Source of the DNA: Chrysophaeum taylorii
Taxonomy: Eukaryota; Sar; Pelagophyceae; Pelagomonadales; Pelagomonadaceae
Length of the DNA: 63,276 bases
Assembly: GCA_029834535.1 (NCBI GenBank)
Contig: JAQMWT010000606.1
Span: 1-63,276 of the forward strand
Direction of reading: 5' to 3'
Shown: piece by piece, positions 17,719-28,670 of the stretch
Layout of the letters: every line of letters begins with the position of its first letter
How positions within the stretch are numbered: position 1 is the stretch's first letter
Notes under the pieces: model-generated
Database searches by the model: none
What the model saw: the letters and a program-made list of their open reading frames with translations, nothing else
What the model was told of the DNA's origin: nothing
Translations under genes and position numbers: made by a program

Positions 17719-20653
17719 ATGTGGCGGCTCCTTGTTCGTGGAGGGGACGAGACGCGCATGATGTGGGACGAGGTGCTCCCGCGCGTCCAGAAGGTGATCA
17801 CGCTCCTGCGGTACGCCGAGCGGCAGGTGACGACCGTCGAGGCCTACGCGGGGCTCGCCGTGAAGATGGTCAAGCTGGTGACGGCGTGCGCTTTGCGGAT
17901 CGAGGAGGACTACCTCCAGAGCTCGGGGACCTGGAGCGCGCACTTCGAGGAAACAGAGACGACACTCGCGGACGTCGGCGGCCTCAACACGCTCCAGTCG
18001 CGGCTCTTCGAGGCGACGTATCGCGTCAAGGTCTCGGCGCTGCTCGGGGAGGTCGACTCTGCCGTCGGGGCGCTGGGGGCGGCCCTCGCGGAAATCCCAA
18101 CGGCCGAGGAGGATTTGGCGGGGGTCTGCGACCAGCTCGAGGCCATCGACCGCGAGATCCAGGGCTCGGTCCTCGAGGAAGCGGGCGTCGACGACGTCTC
18201 CGAAGTCCTCGCGCGAGAGGTCGTGCTCGCCGGCGGGGACGAGGCGGTCCTCGCGTCGAACTTCCTCGAGAAGCTGCGGGGGCTCGCGCTGGAGCACGAC
18301 CTCGCCAAGGACGACATCGATTTGATGCGGCAGCTCCTCGCGGTCTCCGACGACGCGAGCCTGCGCGGCGACGTCCAACGCGCGCGCCGCGGCGTCGAGT
18401 GCGAGGTCGAAGACGACGAGGACTTTTTGCGGAGCGTCGTTGATTTCGACGAGATCCAGCAGCACGAGGAGATGCGGCGGCGTCAAATCGAGCGCGACGA
18501 GACCCGCGAGCAGCTCGGTCGCGAGAAGATTTTGGTCGAGGCCGTCGCCGCGGCCGTCCGCCTCACGTCCGAGCCCGCCGAAGCCTCGACCGTCTACGCG
18601 ACCAACAAGGCAGAGACCGACCGCCTCGACGCCGAGACCGCAAAGCTCGTCGCCGAGACGGCCATGCTTCAGCTCGAAGAGGCTCACGAGGATAACCGGC
18701 TCGACGCCAAGCGCCGGCTCTACGAGCAGGCCCTCCAAGCCCGCCAGAAGGCCCAAGCCCGCAAGTTCTCGTCGTCGATGGCGATCGCCATGGGGGGCGA
18801 CGTCGGGTCGAACCGGGGATCGGCCAAGGATGGGACCCTGGCCACCGAGAGCAGCGTCCGCGAACGGTCCGATTCTTTCAGCTCGCAGCAGTCGTCGACC
18901 ATCTTCTCGCTCGGATCGATCGTCCGCGAGTGCGAGGACGACGACGACAACGTCTCGATGGCGTGCTCGATGCTGACGCGCGACCCTCCGACCGACAACG
19001 CGCGCCGCGCCAAGGCCGCTGCCAAGCTCTCCGAATTATGCGGCGGCAAGAACGACGAGGTCTCGGCGCGCAGGAGGTCGCAGGCGGCTCGCCGCGGCGC
19101 TCTCAAGGCGCTCGTCGCGATGCTCAACATGCACGTCCGCCAGAACGAGCTCGACGCCGTCGCCCGGTGCCTCTGCGCGCTCGCGGCCCACCACGCCGAC
19201 AACAAGGCCGCAATACTAGACGCCGGAGCACTCCTGGTCGTCGTCGACCGCGTCGCCGACGCGGGCTGCGACAACAGATTCCTCGTGCCGCTCTGGCGCG
19301 CGCTCACCAACAGCGACGCCTACGAGGGCGCCCTCCTCCACGCGGCAGACACGGCGGTCGACCACATCGTCGCCGTCGTCGAGCACAGCTACGTCGCCGA
19401 GGAGCAGTGCTTGGCGACCGAAGCCCTCTTCCAACTCATCTGCGCGACGCATCACACCTTCAACGCCCTCCGCGCGCTCACGGGCGTCCTCCCGCGCCGC
19501 CTCCACGACGACGCGCGCGAGGCCGCCAAGGCTCGCGTCGCCAAGGAAACCGCGACGCGCGCGGTCGTGGTCATCCTCGGCTTCTCGGCCCAAGACATCT
19601 TCACCGTGCCGGGCGCCATCTCCACCATAGAAAGCCTCGCCACGGCCGGCCGCTTCTTCGAGGGCGGCGGCGGCGAGGAAGACGACGCGGCCCTCGCCGT
19701 CATCAAATCGCTCTACGATTTTCTCGTCGCCGAGTCCGATACCCAGATGATCTCTATCCTCCGCATCGAGGACCCGACGCCCGCCGCGTGGACGGCCAAG
19801 GAGCACTGCGCGCGAGCCCTCCGCCGCCTCATCAAGGCTGCCGAAGACTCGGACAAAGCAGCGCAGGGCCTCGCGATCGACACCAACCCCCACCACTACT
19901 CGGTCTCAAAGCCCCCCGCCGCCTCGCGCTCGGCCCAGCGCGTCGCGACCGCCCTCGCGCGCAAGGGCATCCTCCCCCCCCTCACGGCCGTCATCAAGGC
20001 CGCCGGCGCCCAGAACAAGCGCGTCGTCTTCGCCAAGCAAGAGGCGGCGAGAGTCGTCAGACTTCTAGCCGAACACGAGCGCAGCCTCGTCGACCAGTTC
20101 GTCACGCTCGACACCATACCCGCCTTGCTCGCCCTCATCGAGGTCGTCAACAAGGACGACCCGAAGGAGGCTGCCGTCCTCGCCTTGTGGTCCTTGTGCC
20201 GCGACTCGAAACCAAACCGCTCTCTCCTCGTCAACTTGCCCTCGGGGCTCAAGGCCGTCATGCAGCTCGTCGCCCGCACCGGCACCAATCCGTGAGTCTT
20301 ATTGTTGGTCTTCGACGGACTTACTGCTGTCCCGCAGCTCGGACGAGGCCTCCTCGCGTCTTCTCGCGGCACTCGCGACCGACGACCCGAGCCTCGAGAA
20401 AAAGATACGCAACGAAAAGCACCTCTTCAACGACATGCTCCGCACCCTCGAGTGGAACGTCAACTACGGCGACACCGTCCACGTCAAGGCCGCCGCCAAG
20501 GCCCTCCGCGACCTCATGAAGCCAAACTCCTCCGAACCTACCTCCATCAAAAAGACCCCCGCCAAACCCTCCAAGGCCGCCAAGGTCGGGATTGCGCGGA
20601 CCCAAAAAAAAGCTCCTTTCTCCCTCTTCCGCAACTCGCGCAACAAAAAATAA
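17719..20653 (+). CDS. Armadillo/HEAT-like repeat protein with N-terminal helical region; one 46-nt intron
   Basis: Spliced CDS 17719-20291 joined to 20338-20653, 962 aa. Without splicing the frame ends just after the donor; splicing restores a frame running to a Lys-rich C-terminus and TAA at 20651. Residues 1-290 are strongly helical; the pattern around 35-110 is loosely like F-BAR/BAR helices (weak). About 295-350 is a charged coiled coil (DRLDAETAKLVAETA). From about 428 on are helical repeats with short Gly/Ala turns typical of armadillo folds. The tail is basic. Such proteins act as scaffolds; the partner is unknown. It shares a 91-bp divergent promoter with the receptor-PARP gene, hinting at a common pathway (inference). 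No catalytic motif is seen. Confidence 0.75.
20292..20337 (+). other. 46-nt spliceosomal intron
   Basis: The donor is CC|GTGAGT at 20292 and the acceptor CCCGCAG| ends at 20337. Removal keeps the armadillo-gene frame across the junction, creating a Pro codon from 2 nt plus 1 nt. The C-terminal exon fits the preceding codon use. A pyrimidine-rich CTGCTGTCCCGCAG precedes the acceptor. This is the only intron supported here. Confidence 0.85.
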
Positions 20654-21664
20654 CTCGCTCACCCACCCGCTCGCTCACTCACTCATGATTTACCCGACCT
20701 GATCTGATCTGGATCATCCCCATACTGATGATGCGACGATGCCGCGTCCCGACCTCGTCTGATGATGACCGAGTGTTGCTGCTGCTGCCGCCGCTCGCGA
20801 TCTCATCATCAACAACAACAACAACAATGACAATGGATCCACACACTCCGTCTGCCGTGCAGGAGCCCATCGTAGCACTTTCTTTCTGCGTGGCGATGGC
20901 CCGTGATGATGATGATGATGATGATGATGATGACGTGTGATTTGATGTTTCCAGATACTTCCCAAGCCGCGCATGTCCCTCTCCCCTTCCCTGCTTGTAA
21001 AAAGAAACGAACAAAATGCCTCTTCGGTGTCTATTATAAGTAAAAGGCATACAGGCTGTTCTTTTAGCGTGAATCGAGTGCGACCGCAGCCTGGTTGTCA
21101 CGTTCGAATTCATCTACGGCATCACGTTCGCTGCTCGTGCCGAACGTATCGTAGACCGACCTTACGGCGATCGTGCCGCTCATTTCGGAGGCGCGCGAGA
21201 GAGAGACGCGGGTTCTTTTTGGAGGAGACGCGGTCGTTGGTCCCGAGGCGTGCGCTTTTTCAAGGTTTTCCTTCGTTCTTGGAATGCTTGGAATCTTAAA
21301 CTGCCACATATGCACAAACGTTCCTGCTCGAGTATGATGAGACTTGAGCATTATTCTTGGAATCTTCAAATCCTTCTGGATTGTGAACGGCTCGTTCGCA
21401 GACTCTTTCGGACAACGGCGGCTTTTTAAACGGCTAGTATTATCAAACGGACCAAAACAATCGCGATAAGCCAAAATATTATTGTATTATTCTTACTGAA
21501 ACAACTACGTCCGTTTCGCGTCCGTTTCGAGTACTCTCAAGGATATTATGTATATGCCGTATATGCGTCCGACTCCGGACGCGCCTCCTTGTCTTCAGGT
21601 TATTTATGTACGGGTACTTGTACGGATGATGGAGCGAACGAAGTTCCAGAGACAACACAGCTGC
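20654..21664. other. Intergenic region with trinucleotide repeats
   Basis: No supported gene. It contains (CAA)n at about 20808-20828 and (GAT)n at about 20902-20933. The minus ORF at 21064-21474 (136 aa) has no recognised motif and is treated as unsupported. Confidence 0.5.
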
Positions 21665-21760
21665 TGTGACAACTGGAATGGGGCGTTACACTAGCGATAA
21701 GGGAATGACGTAGGGATACTGGATACGTGGTGCAGGGGTAAGTGTCATAGCTTCCTCACA
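21665..21760 (-). repeat. 3' LTR of Copia element 2
   Basis: 96 bp, plus-strand TGTGACAACTGG to CTTCCTCACA, with one mismatch to 26372-26467. Confidence 0.92.
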
Positions 21761-21860
21761 CAGTTGCTGGAAAAGAAAGAAAAGGAAAAAAAAGGGGCAA
21801 GTGAGGTCCTCACACAGGTGCTGGAAAAGAAAGAAAAGGAAAATGGGGTAATTGAGACGC

Positions 21861-23243
21861 TCACCGAGGAGAAGCTTGAAGGTGGAAAAAGACGTCATGA
21901 GAGGCATTGTGGCAGAAGAAGACAGGAGATGTCTTGCGAAGGCACGAGGTGAGGTAACGAGCACGAAGCCGGAGGAAGGGAGTAGCTTCCGTACTGCGGG
22001 TGAAGATATCGCTAAGGTTGTCAAGGCGGGGGATGTGTTGGAGATCAATGATGTGATTTTGAGGATATTTAGCGGTGCTGTAAAAGCGAGTGTCAAACAA
22101 GGGCAAGATCTTGAGGACCATTGCAGTGGGGTTTACCAGGATTGTCAGTAAAAGGCGCACGGATTGACGGTCCAAGTGATATCAGAGCGAGGAATAACAG
22201 AAAGAAACAAGACACAACGGAGAATACGACGAAAAGGGGTGCGTGCCATGAAGACGTGAGCAGGGGAGCCAGGTGCAGGAGAAGCAGCTGCAGAAAGAGG
22301 AAGAACTTTGGGAGCGGGAGTAAATTCTGGTTTACTGTGGATGAGGCGATGGTCGGGGAGGATTTCACGGATAGCATGGGATTGGTCGATAGCGAGCGTG
22401 CGACGTGCGCGATCACGCGTAATGCGGAGATCAACGGAAGTGGTGAGATCAAGCTCGTTGACGTCAGTGAAGGTTCGGAAACGGAGGAAGAAGGCTTGGC
22501 AATGGCCAAGGCAATGACGAGGGTGCGCCACAAGAAGACCATCAACGACAAGAACGAGACGTAGGACAACGGTAGAATTAAGCACGAGCTTGTAACTGCA
22601 AGTGTCACCAGATCCGCGGACGAAGCCACAGTCATTGACGAGAAAGCGTTCCAAATAAAGCCACCAATTACGACAAGCTTGTTTGCAACCATACCAAGAG
22701 CGACGGAGCGTGTAAATGATTTTGAAACCATCGGTGGGTTGGCGAGGAGCATAACCTTCGGGTGGCCAGACATAGATGTCTTCGTCAATGGGAGCTTGGA
22801 TAAAAGCGGAGCTGACATCCAGCTTATGCAAATCCCAGTCGTGAACAGCAACGCCAGACAGGGGCTTGTATGAAAGCAGAGATGACATCTACAGGACGGT
22901 ACGTGTCGTGGTAAGCAATGCCGTGAACCTGGGTGTAACCGCGGACAACGAGATGAGCAGTGTGCGATTTGAAGCGGCCAGATTCATACTTCGTGCGGTG
23001 GACCCACTTCAAAGGGCAGATGGTGCCAGAAAAAGTAGAAGGAACGCGAACAACATCCGAGCAACCGAGCTGACCGAGGGAATGATATTCTTTGGCAAGG
23101 GCTTGTAACCGACGTGCAGGATTTGGATGGGCTGCTAAGAGGGGGGTGTGTGTGGGGAGCATGAAGGATGTGGGTGGGTTTGTGGGGTATGAGGGATGTG
23201 CCTGACGGGCGGAGATAAGTACGCGGGACCTAGTCGGGGTCAT
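21861..23243 (-). pseudogene. Copia element 2 pol remnant: reverse transcriptase and partial RNase H
   Basis: The RT segment (22145-22888) is open over 247 codons and includes LDVSSAFIQAPIDEDIYVW and SWYGCKQACRNW. The active-site motif reads VVDG where family members have YVDD, so polymerase activity is lost. The upstream RT part (22824-23100) has KWVHRTKYESGRFKS and RGYTQVHGIAYHDT. Only the RNase H C-terminus (KYPQNHIIDLQH, NLSDIFTRS) survives because about 0.33 kb is deleted. Confidence 0.88.
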
Positions 23244-23285
23244 CGCCGAGTCGTGGGGCAGGCGAAGAGAGGACGGGCCCCGCCG
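23133..23285 (-). repeat. Fragment of another dispersed repeat inside Copia element 2
   Basis: A GGGGAGCATGAAGGATGTGG... to GGGCCCCGCC block absent from element 1. It also occurs at about 32966-33110, 36420-36560, 36640-36790 and 60980-61130. It is the 3' part of the repeat-encoded tail protein described at 32940-33546. The minus frame reads through it into the RT segment. Confidence 0.75.
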
Positions 23286-26200
23286 GGAATGGGCTGGGCG
23301 AGACAGAGGGCAAGGAAGACATAATGAACTAACAAACGAAAGCTAGAATAATTAACGTACAGCCTGTACTACAGGGAATGATAAGGGGACACAGAATCGA
23401 AGGGAATGACAAGATGACACAGAATCGACATGAGATGACACAGAATCAACAGTGCATGGTAAAACGCCAGTATTGTGGGTTTGAGTTGGTTCTCCATTTG
23501 TTTCTGAATAATGTGCGCTTTTTTTGTCGACTTTGCGCGGTCGGCTCCGTTTGGCTCGACTTTGTTTTGCATGCTTTTTGTTTTGCATGCTTGTTGTTTT
23601 GTTGGCTCTAGTTGGCTCGACTTTGTTGTGCACGTTTTGTTGTTTTCTCTTGTTGGTTCGTCGGAGTTCATGAGCTCGTAGAATGGTCGGTTCACGTGAT
23701 GGGGTGGTCAGTCCCAGTGAAACCGGCGCATTCTCATCAAACACAGGGGGCAAGGGGGCAACAGCGGAAGAACAGGTGACAATCGGGCAACAGCAGGAAC
23801 AGGTGACAATGGGGCAACAGTAGACGAGAGCTTGGAAGCGTGATTCGAGAAAGTCGGAACAACGTTGAAGTGCCTTCGGGGGGTGACATTGTAGGAAATC
23901 TGATAAGCGAAACTGTCAGCAAAAGCGAGGTCTGAAGAACAATAGCGACAAAAGTGCCTGGGAAGACTTGCGTTAGGCGATTGTTGCCACTGAGAATCGC
24001 AGCGGGGTAAAGAGAGTGGGAACACAGGCTGGTATATATGATGGCAGTGTACCAGACGTCTGATGAGAGCGTTGCCTTTGGGCAGATATGTTGTATGGTG
24101 ACCAGGTTATGACGATGGTCGGAGGCGACTGAAGCAAAAACAGGCGTAAACAGGGTTGATGCGAACGTTGGGTGTTTGGCTGTTGTGGCTCGAGCAAGCT
24201 GCCATGGGCACGACCGCGTCCTGTACGCGAAGATGGAAGACTTCTGACGCGCCAGCGTCGTAAGGAACGAACACGGGGAGACCAGGCTGCTGTATGCCAG
24301 CCCGCTGTGGCAGAGAAGAAAGTGGCCCGTTTTCGCATTCGCAAGAACGAAGTTGCCATTTGGGCCAACGTTGGAGGAGCAAGCGGCGAGCTTTGCTCGT
24401 CATACTCGAATAGACTGCGGTAGAAGTTGGCGATAGTGGCAAAACAGTTGTGGCACGTAAGAACGTTGCAGATAGCGTCGCAGTGACACGTAAGAACATT
24501 GCAGATAGCGTCGCGGGTGCTGAGCACGGAATTCACTGCGATAGCGAAACCGAATTTTAAAGGTAAAGCGGCGAAAAAGGCGAGAGTGCGCGAAGGAGAA
24601 CCACAACATTGTGTTGATACCGTAGACGAAGAATCCGAATAACACAGCAAAGAAGCGTCGGTCCAGGATCCCGAAGATGAGCGATCCAGCCACATAGGAA
24701 GCACGAAAGCTGCGCACGCGAAAAATTGACAGGCACAGCTTAGTTGTGGCGGGTGAAATGCGCGATGGAACCTGATTCGCTGGTTTTACCAAAACCGACA
24801 AGCACAACGAGGAGTGGATCAACGTTTAGGTGAAAATGCACAACGGGGAGTGGATCAACGAATAGCAGAAAATGTAGAACGGGGAGTGGATCAACGAATA
24901 GCTGAAAATGCACAACGGGGAGTGGAGCAACGAATAGGCGAAATACAGAACGAGGAGGGGAGCAACGACGAGGTGAAAAGACAGAACGAGGAGAGGAGCA
25001 ACGACGAGGGGAAATTACAGAACGAGGAGAGGAGCAACGACGAGGTGAAAATACAGAACAAGGAGGGAGCAAAACAAAAACGAGGGGCTTCCACAAAAAC
25101 ACTTTTCCTTCACAAAAACGAGGGGCTTCCGTGGGATGGGGTTGTTGATGTGCTTGCGTCAGAAAATCGGCGGTACACACGCTGACTTGGAATTATCTTG
25201 ATTGGCAGAAAGGTGCAAAGATGATAAGATAGAGTATCGGGAGGTGGATGTGAGACGTTGGGTGCGGCCGTTTAAGGCGGTGAAGGGGGTGTAATAGGTG
25301 GTGGTATTAAGAAAAGCGGCGGAGTGGAACTAGAATCAGTCAAGGTTGGAGTAGGCATAGGAGCAGAAAAGGTAGTGTTACTGGTGTTGGTTTTGGTGGG
25401 TTGGTGTTGTTAGGTGTTGTTGGAGTCATTGGGAGTGTTGCGCTGTTGAGAAGAACGGCGATGGCGGGTAGGGCGTTGTCGTGGAATAGCTAGGAACTTT
25501 GAAACTTGCGGCAGTCCCCCTTAAAGTGATCCTTGCAGCCGCCAAAATGACATTGGGTAGTGTGTCGGAATCGAGTAGAGCCAGGTTGGTGGGAAAGGGG
25601 AGCGTATAGGGTAGGTCAGTTGGAAGAGTCCGAAGTCGGGGTTGTGGCTGAAGACGCGGCGGATAGCGCGGCGGAAGTGGTTGTGCATGCCATTTAAATT
25701 GATTGTTGTTGAGCTTCTCAAGGGTACAACCACATTCATCGGTACGAAACGCGAGACGATAAAACAAAGCTAGTAAGTCGTGAAGCACGATGCACGTAGT
25801 CAAATGCGAGGACCCACTCGAGGGCGCGTCGGATCAGGTACAATGCCGAGCAACTTGAACTCCGGTGATTGGTACAATGCCGAGCAACTTGTATACTCTG
25901 ATGATGAACATGTTGAGGAAGTGCGCTACGCGATCCCCACGGCCCATGTAGACATCGGTAATGCGCTTGGAAAGTCGCGTGAAGTTCATGTCGCGGTTTT
26001 TATGGATATCAACGTTGTTGCTTGACGCGAAATTCGCCTTCAGAGCAGCGAGATCCTTCTGCAGAGCAGCGAGATGCTGAGAAAATCTGCTTCAGAGCAG
26101 CGAGAAGCTGAGATGCTAGTCCACGTATCGTTGGTCGAGATAATGTGCTCGCCGGTAGAAAAGATCATGTTCTCAAGACGACGTGGCCAGTGGTGGAAAA

Positions 26201-26371
26201 GATGTCGCGCACCGCTGAAGGCCTCAAGTTTTTGCGAAAGCTTGCTATCTTTAATTGCGATCGAGGACATTAGAGACGAGAACGAACCGAACACGTAGCA
26301 ATGAACTGAAGCCGAGGAGGAGTCGCCACGAAGTCAAGCACAGGCTCGACCGTGGAGGACACCTGCTGCCA
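23286..26371 (-). pseudogene. Copia element 2 gag/integrase region, decayed
   Basis: No continuous frame. A zinc-knuckle-like segment CHFGGCKDHFKGDCRKF lies at about 25502-25553 (minus); C, H and the last C fit CX2CX4HX4C, while the second Cys is displaced. Near the 5' LTR a gag-like FSGARHLFHHWPRRLENM is seen (26040-26294). A minisatellite occupies about 24800-25072. The integrase core was not recognised. Confidence 0.5.
24800..25072. repeat. Minisatellite inside Copia element 2
   Basis: Imperfect tandem units of about 35-40 bp (ACGGGGAGTGGATCAACGAATAGC and ACGAGGAGAGGAGCAACGACG forms), homologous to 10592-10806 but longer. Confidence 0.75.
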
Positions 26372-26467
26372 TGTGACAACTGGAATGGGGCGTTACACTA
26401 GCGATAAGGGAATGACGTAGGGATACTGGATACGTGGTGCAGGGGTAAGTGTCATATCTTCCTCACA
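26372..26467 (-). repeat. 5' LTR of Copia element 2
   Basis: 96-bp partner of 21665-21760, followed on the plus strand by the target duplication GCTGC. Confidence 0.92.
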
Positions 26468-26658
26468 GCTGCGATTCGAATAATAATCCGTCCATCGTCC
26501 GTCTACGTATCTTTTCGGGTAGCCGTTTTTGTTGAGAAATCCTAACTACTAATCGACAGATGTTTGTCTGTCTGTCTGTTTGTCTGTTTGTCCCTCGATT
26601 TAGGGTAAGGATCAGGTAGGCGCGAGAGTAAGGATCAGGTAGAAGCGAGAGCCAGACA

Positions 26659-27220
26659 GTGATCCTCCAAGCCGTCTACGGCGACCTCGCAGACTATTTC
26701 CACGACCCGCGGCGGCTCTTTCAGCGCGCCATTCTCACGCCCCGTCGAAACGATGTTGTCGATGCTGACAACGCGCGCATGACCGCGGCCTTTTTTTCCC
26801 GAAGACGAGGCGTCGGAGTTCTTTTCGGCCGACTAGGTTGGGTCGGAAGCCGACGCCTCGCTCTTTACAGTCGAGTTTTGAACTCCCTGACAACCAACGG
26901 CATGCTGACTTTGATCGCGAGCTTAAAGTCTTCGCAACCTCGACCCGTCGCACGGCCACTGCAACGGTACCAGATACATGATCGATCGTGTCGTTGTCAC
27001 CGAGGCTCCTCCAACCTGTATCCCTTAAGGCCCGCCGACGCCAAACGATCACCAAGAGCCAGGGCCAGACGCCCCGCGAGGTCGGCGTCCTCTTGCCCAA
27101 GCCCGTCTTCTGTCACGTCCAGCTCTACGTGGCTCTCTGTCGATCGGCAACCCCGAGGATATGCTCTTCTGAGTCGACGACTCCACCCTACCCCACACGT
27201 GCTGCGCAATACCGATAAGC
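26659..27220 (+). pseudogene. PIF1/Helitron helicase C-terminal fragment
   Basis: Frame 1 opens with ILQAVYGDLADYF and RAILTPRRNDVVDADNARM, the segment typical of Helitron helicases (AILTP...VD.IN). A second frame (26988 on) carries [15 protein letters not shown] and [14 protein letters not shown], matching the conserved INKSQGQT and FSHGQLYVALSR blocks. The two blocks are out of frame, and the Walker motifs upstream are absent, so it is non-functional. Confidence 0.8.
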
Positions 27221-27239
27221 CCCCTCCCGGCGTCTACAC

Positions 27240-27631
27240 GCGCACTGTAGGTGAACTTACTGGGACCAGGTGAACTTACTGGGGTTTGAGATTGGGATAG
27301 GTGAATATAGTGACCAGGTGAACTTACTGGGACCAGGTGAACATACTGGGACCAAGTGAACTTACTGGGGACCAAGTGAACTTACTGGGGTTTTTAGAGT
27401 GAACGCAAGGGCTAGCGGCGTGTACGGATCAAAGGAGCTTAGATTGGCGGAGGTGAGAGCGACGAGCTCGAAGGAGAGTGGGGTGAGTGGATGTGAGCAC
27501 GAGTGGGCTTACGCCGAACTTACTGGGGTTAGAGATTGGGACTAGGTGAACTTACTGGGACCAGGTGAACTTACTGGGGTTAGAGATTGGGACCAGGTGA
27601 ACTTACTGGCGAACTTACTGGCCTGCACTTG
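27240..27631 (+). repeat. Subterminal minisatellite of the Helitron-like element
   Basis: Degenerate tandem array of a roughly 19-bp unit GTGAACTTACTGGGACCAG, with spacers GGTTAGAGATTGGGACTAG and a GAGTGAACGC... block. Related arrays occur at about 34160-34500, 34935-35045, 36100-36400, 60021-60330 and 61186-61505, in both orientations. Confidence 0.85.
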
Positions 27632-27776
27632 TCAGTATTAAAAGACGCATGAATGTTCGGTATATTAAGATATGGTCCTGACCGTTAAATGGCATGTTTG
27701 AGCAAGGTTCAACTTCGTTGAAGGTTCAAATCCTTCAACGAACGTTCAAAGCCTTCAACGGTCCAAACATTTCAAA

Positions 27777-28436
27777 ATGAGTAGCCCCGAAATAATGATG
27801 GCGACGCCTCAGGATCTCGCAGACCAGCCACGGCGTCTCGTGCGTAAAGAGCGGCGCGATCGCGAGGGAAGCACACCAATGATGCGACACCTTGAGCTTC
27901 GAGATGACCCCCGGGCGTCCTCCAGTATCTTTAGGACTACGATGGCAGTGCCGCTCCTCGAGAAAATCATGCGACTTCCGTACCTCGAGATCGTGCTCGA
28001 GAAGGCCAACGACCTGAAAGCTGCGCGCGCGACGGTCGGGCCGCCCAGGAGAATCAATCGCCCTCTCGAACGTGGCGAGGTCGACGAACGCGCAGACTTT
28101 TTGCAGCTATTGGTCTTCGCGCGCGCGTTCAAGATTGCCGGCGTGATGTCCACCATTTTGGCTACGTGGATAACGCCGTCAAACTCGCCTGTTACGACGC
28201 CTTCAAGACCGCAATTCACCCGAATTCATCGCGTCTTCGGATCTTGTTTCGTTCGCGATCCCACCGAAACATACGAGACGATTCACGTCGCTCGCGACGG
28301 CAACGAAACTTGGCTCGAATACTCGAACGACGACGAGGAGCTCCTCGAAAGCCGCGAAGATCGCACTTTCGGGGTCGTGAGAGAGAAGATCCTTTCATAT
28401 ATCTTAATGACCGACCATCAACAGCCCCGAGCGTGA
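27777..28436 (+). CDS. Unrecognised ORF, possibly frameshifted
   Basis: 219 aa from an ATG at 27777. The first two thirds have the GC-rich codon use of neighbouring genes and look coding (LPYLEIVLEKANDLKA, DFLQLLVFARAFKIAGV). After about 28150 a different frame reads YVDNAVKLACYDAFKTAIHPN, which looks more protein-like than the annotated frame, suggesting an indel. No domain is recognised. It lies between the Helitron-like element and the histidine kinase pseudogene and may be a decayed gene. Confidence 0.4.
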   Translation: MSSPEIMMATPQDLADQPRRLVRKERRDREGSTPMMRHLELRDDPRASSSIFRTTMAVPLLEKIMRLPYLEIVLEKANDLKAARATVGPPRRINRPLERGEVDERADFLQLLVFARAFKIAGVMSTILATWITPSNSPVTTPSRPQFTRIHRVFGSCFVRDPTETYETIHVARDGNETWLEYSNDDEELLESREDRTFGVVREKILSYILMTDHQQPRA

Positions 28437-28670
28437 GCCCCTTTTAATCACACGGTCCCTGCGTGTGCTGCCACTCGGGGGCATATTTTCCCCGGGAGGC
28501 GGGGATTAGGATTTTTTTCCTAATTCTCGCGTCAGCTTGGTCCTTCGGATTAGTAAGCCGGGGATACTATACTACATAGTAGATACGGAAGTTGAGGAAG
28601 TCCGTAATCTGATAAGGCTTGATTCTTGGCGGTTTGGCTCGCTAGCTGTACCTTGTGGTAGAAAGATGTT

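Larger units (their letters stand above)
21665..26467 (-). mobile_element. Ty1/Copia LTR retrotransposon, element 2, with perfect TSD
   Basis: 4803-bp element of the same family as element 1. Two 96-bp TG...CA LTRs differ at a single base (CATAGC against CATATC), and the flanks carry an identical 5-bp target duplication GCTGC (21660-21664 and 26468-26472). Pol is on minus. It is younger than element 1 by LTR identity yet still not coding-competent. Relative to element 1 it lacks about 0.33 kb within RNase H and has gained a foreign fragment at about 23133-23285. TGGCAGCAG follows the 5' LTR as in element 1. Confidence 0.92.
26540..27631 (+). mobile_element. Helitron-like element, copy with both ends
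   Basis: Starts TCCTAACTACTAATCGACAG and ends GGCCTGCACTTG. The same two termini bound the insertion at 60017-62368. Host flanks are AAA and TCAG with no target duplication, as expected for insertion between A and T. In order it has a TCTG/TTTG simple repeat, a GATTTAGGGTAAGGATCAGG block, a decayed helicase C-terminus (26659-27220) and a subterminal minisatellite of GTGAACTTACTGGGACCAG. The 3' end CTTG is not the canonical Helitron CTRR, so it may be a Helitron2/Helentron-type or otherwise derived element. Confidence 0.7.

Noticed and set aside
18930..20519. 529-codon plus-strand frame overlapping the armadillo gene
   Set aside because: Arg-rich shadow frame. The armadillo frame has coherent repeats and a supported splice junction.
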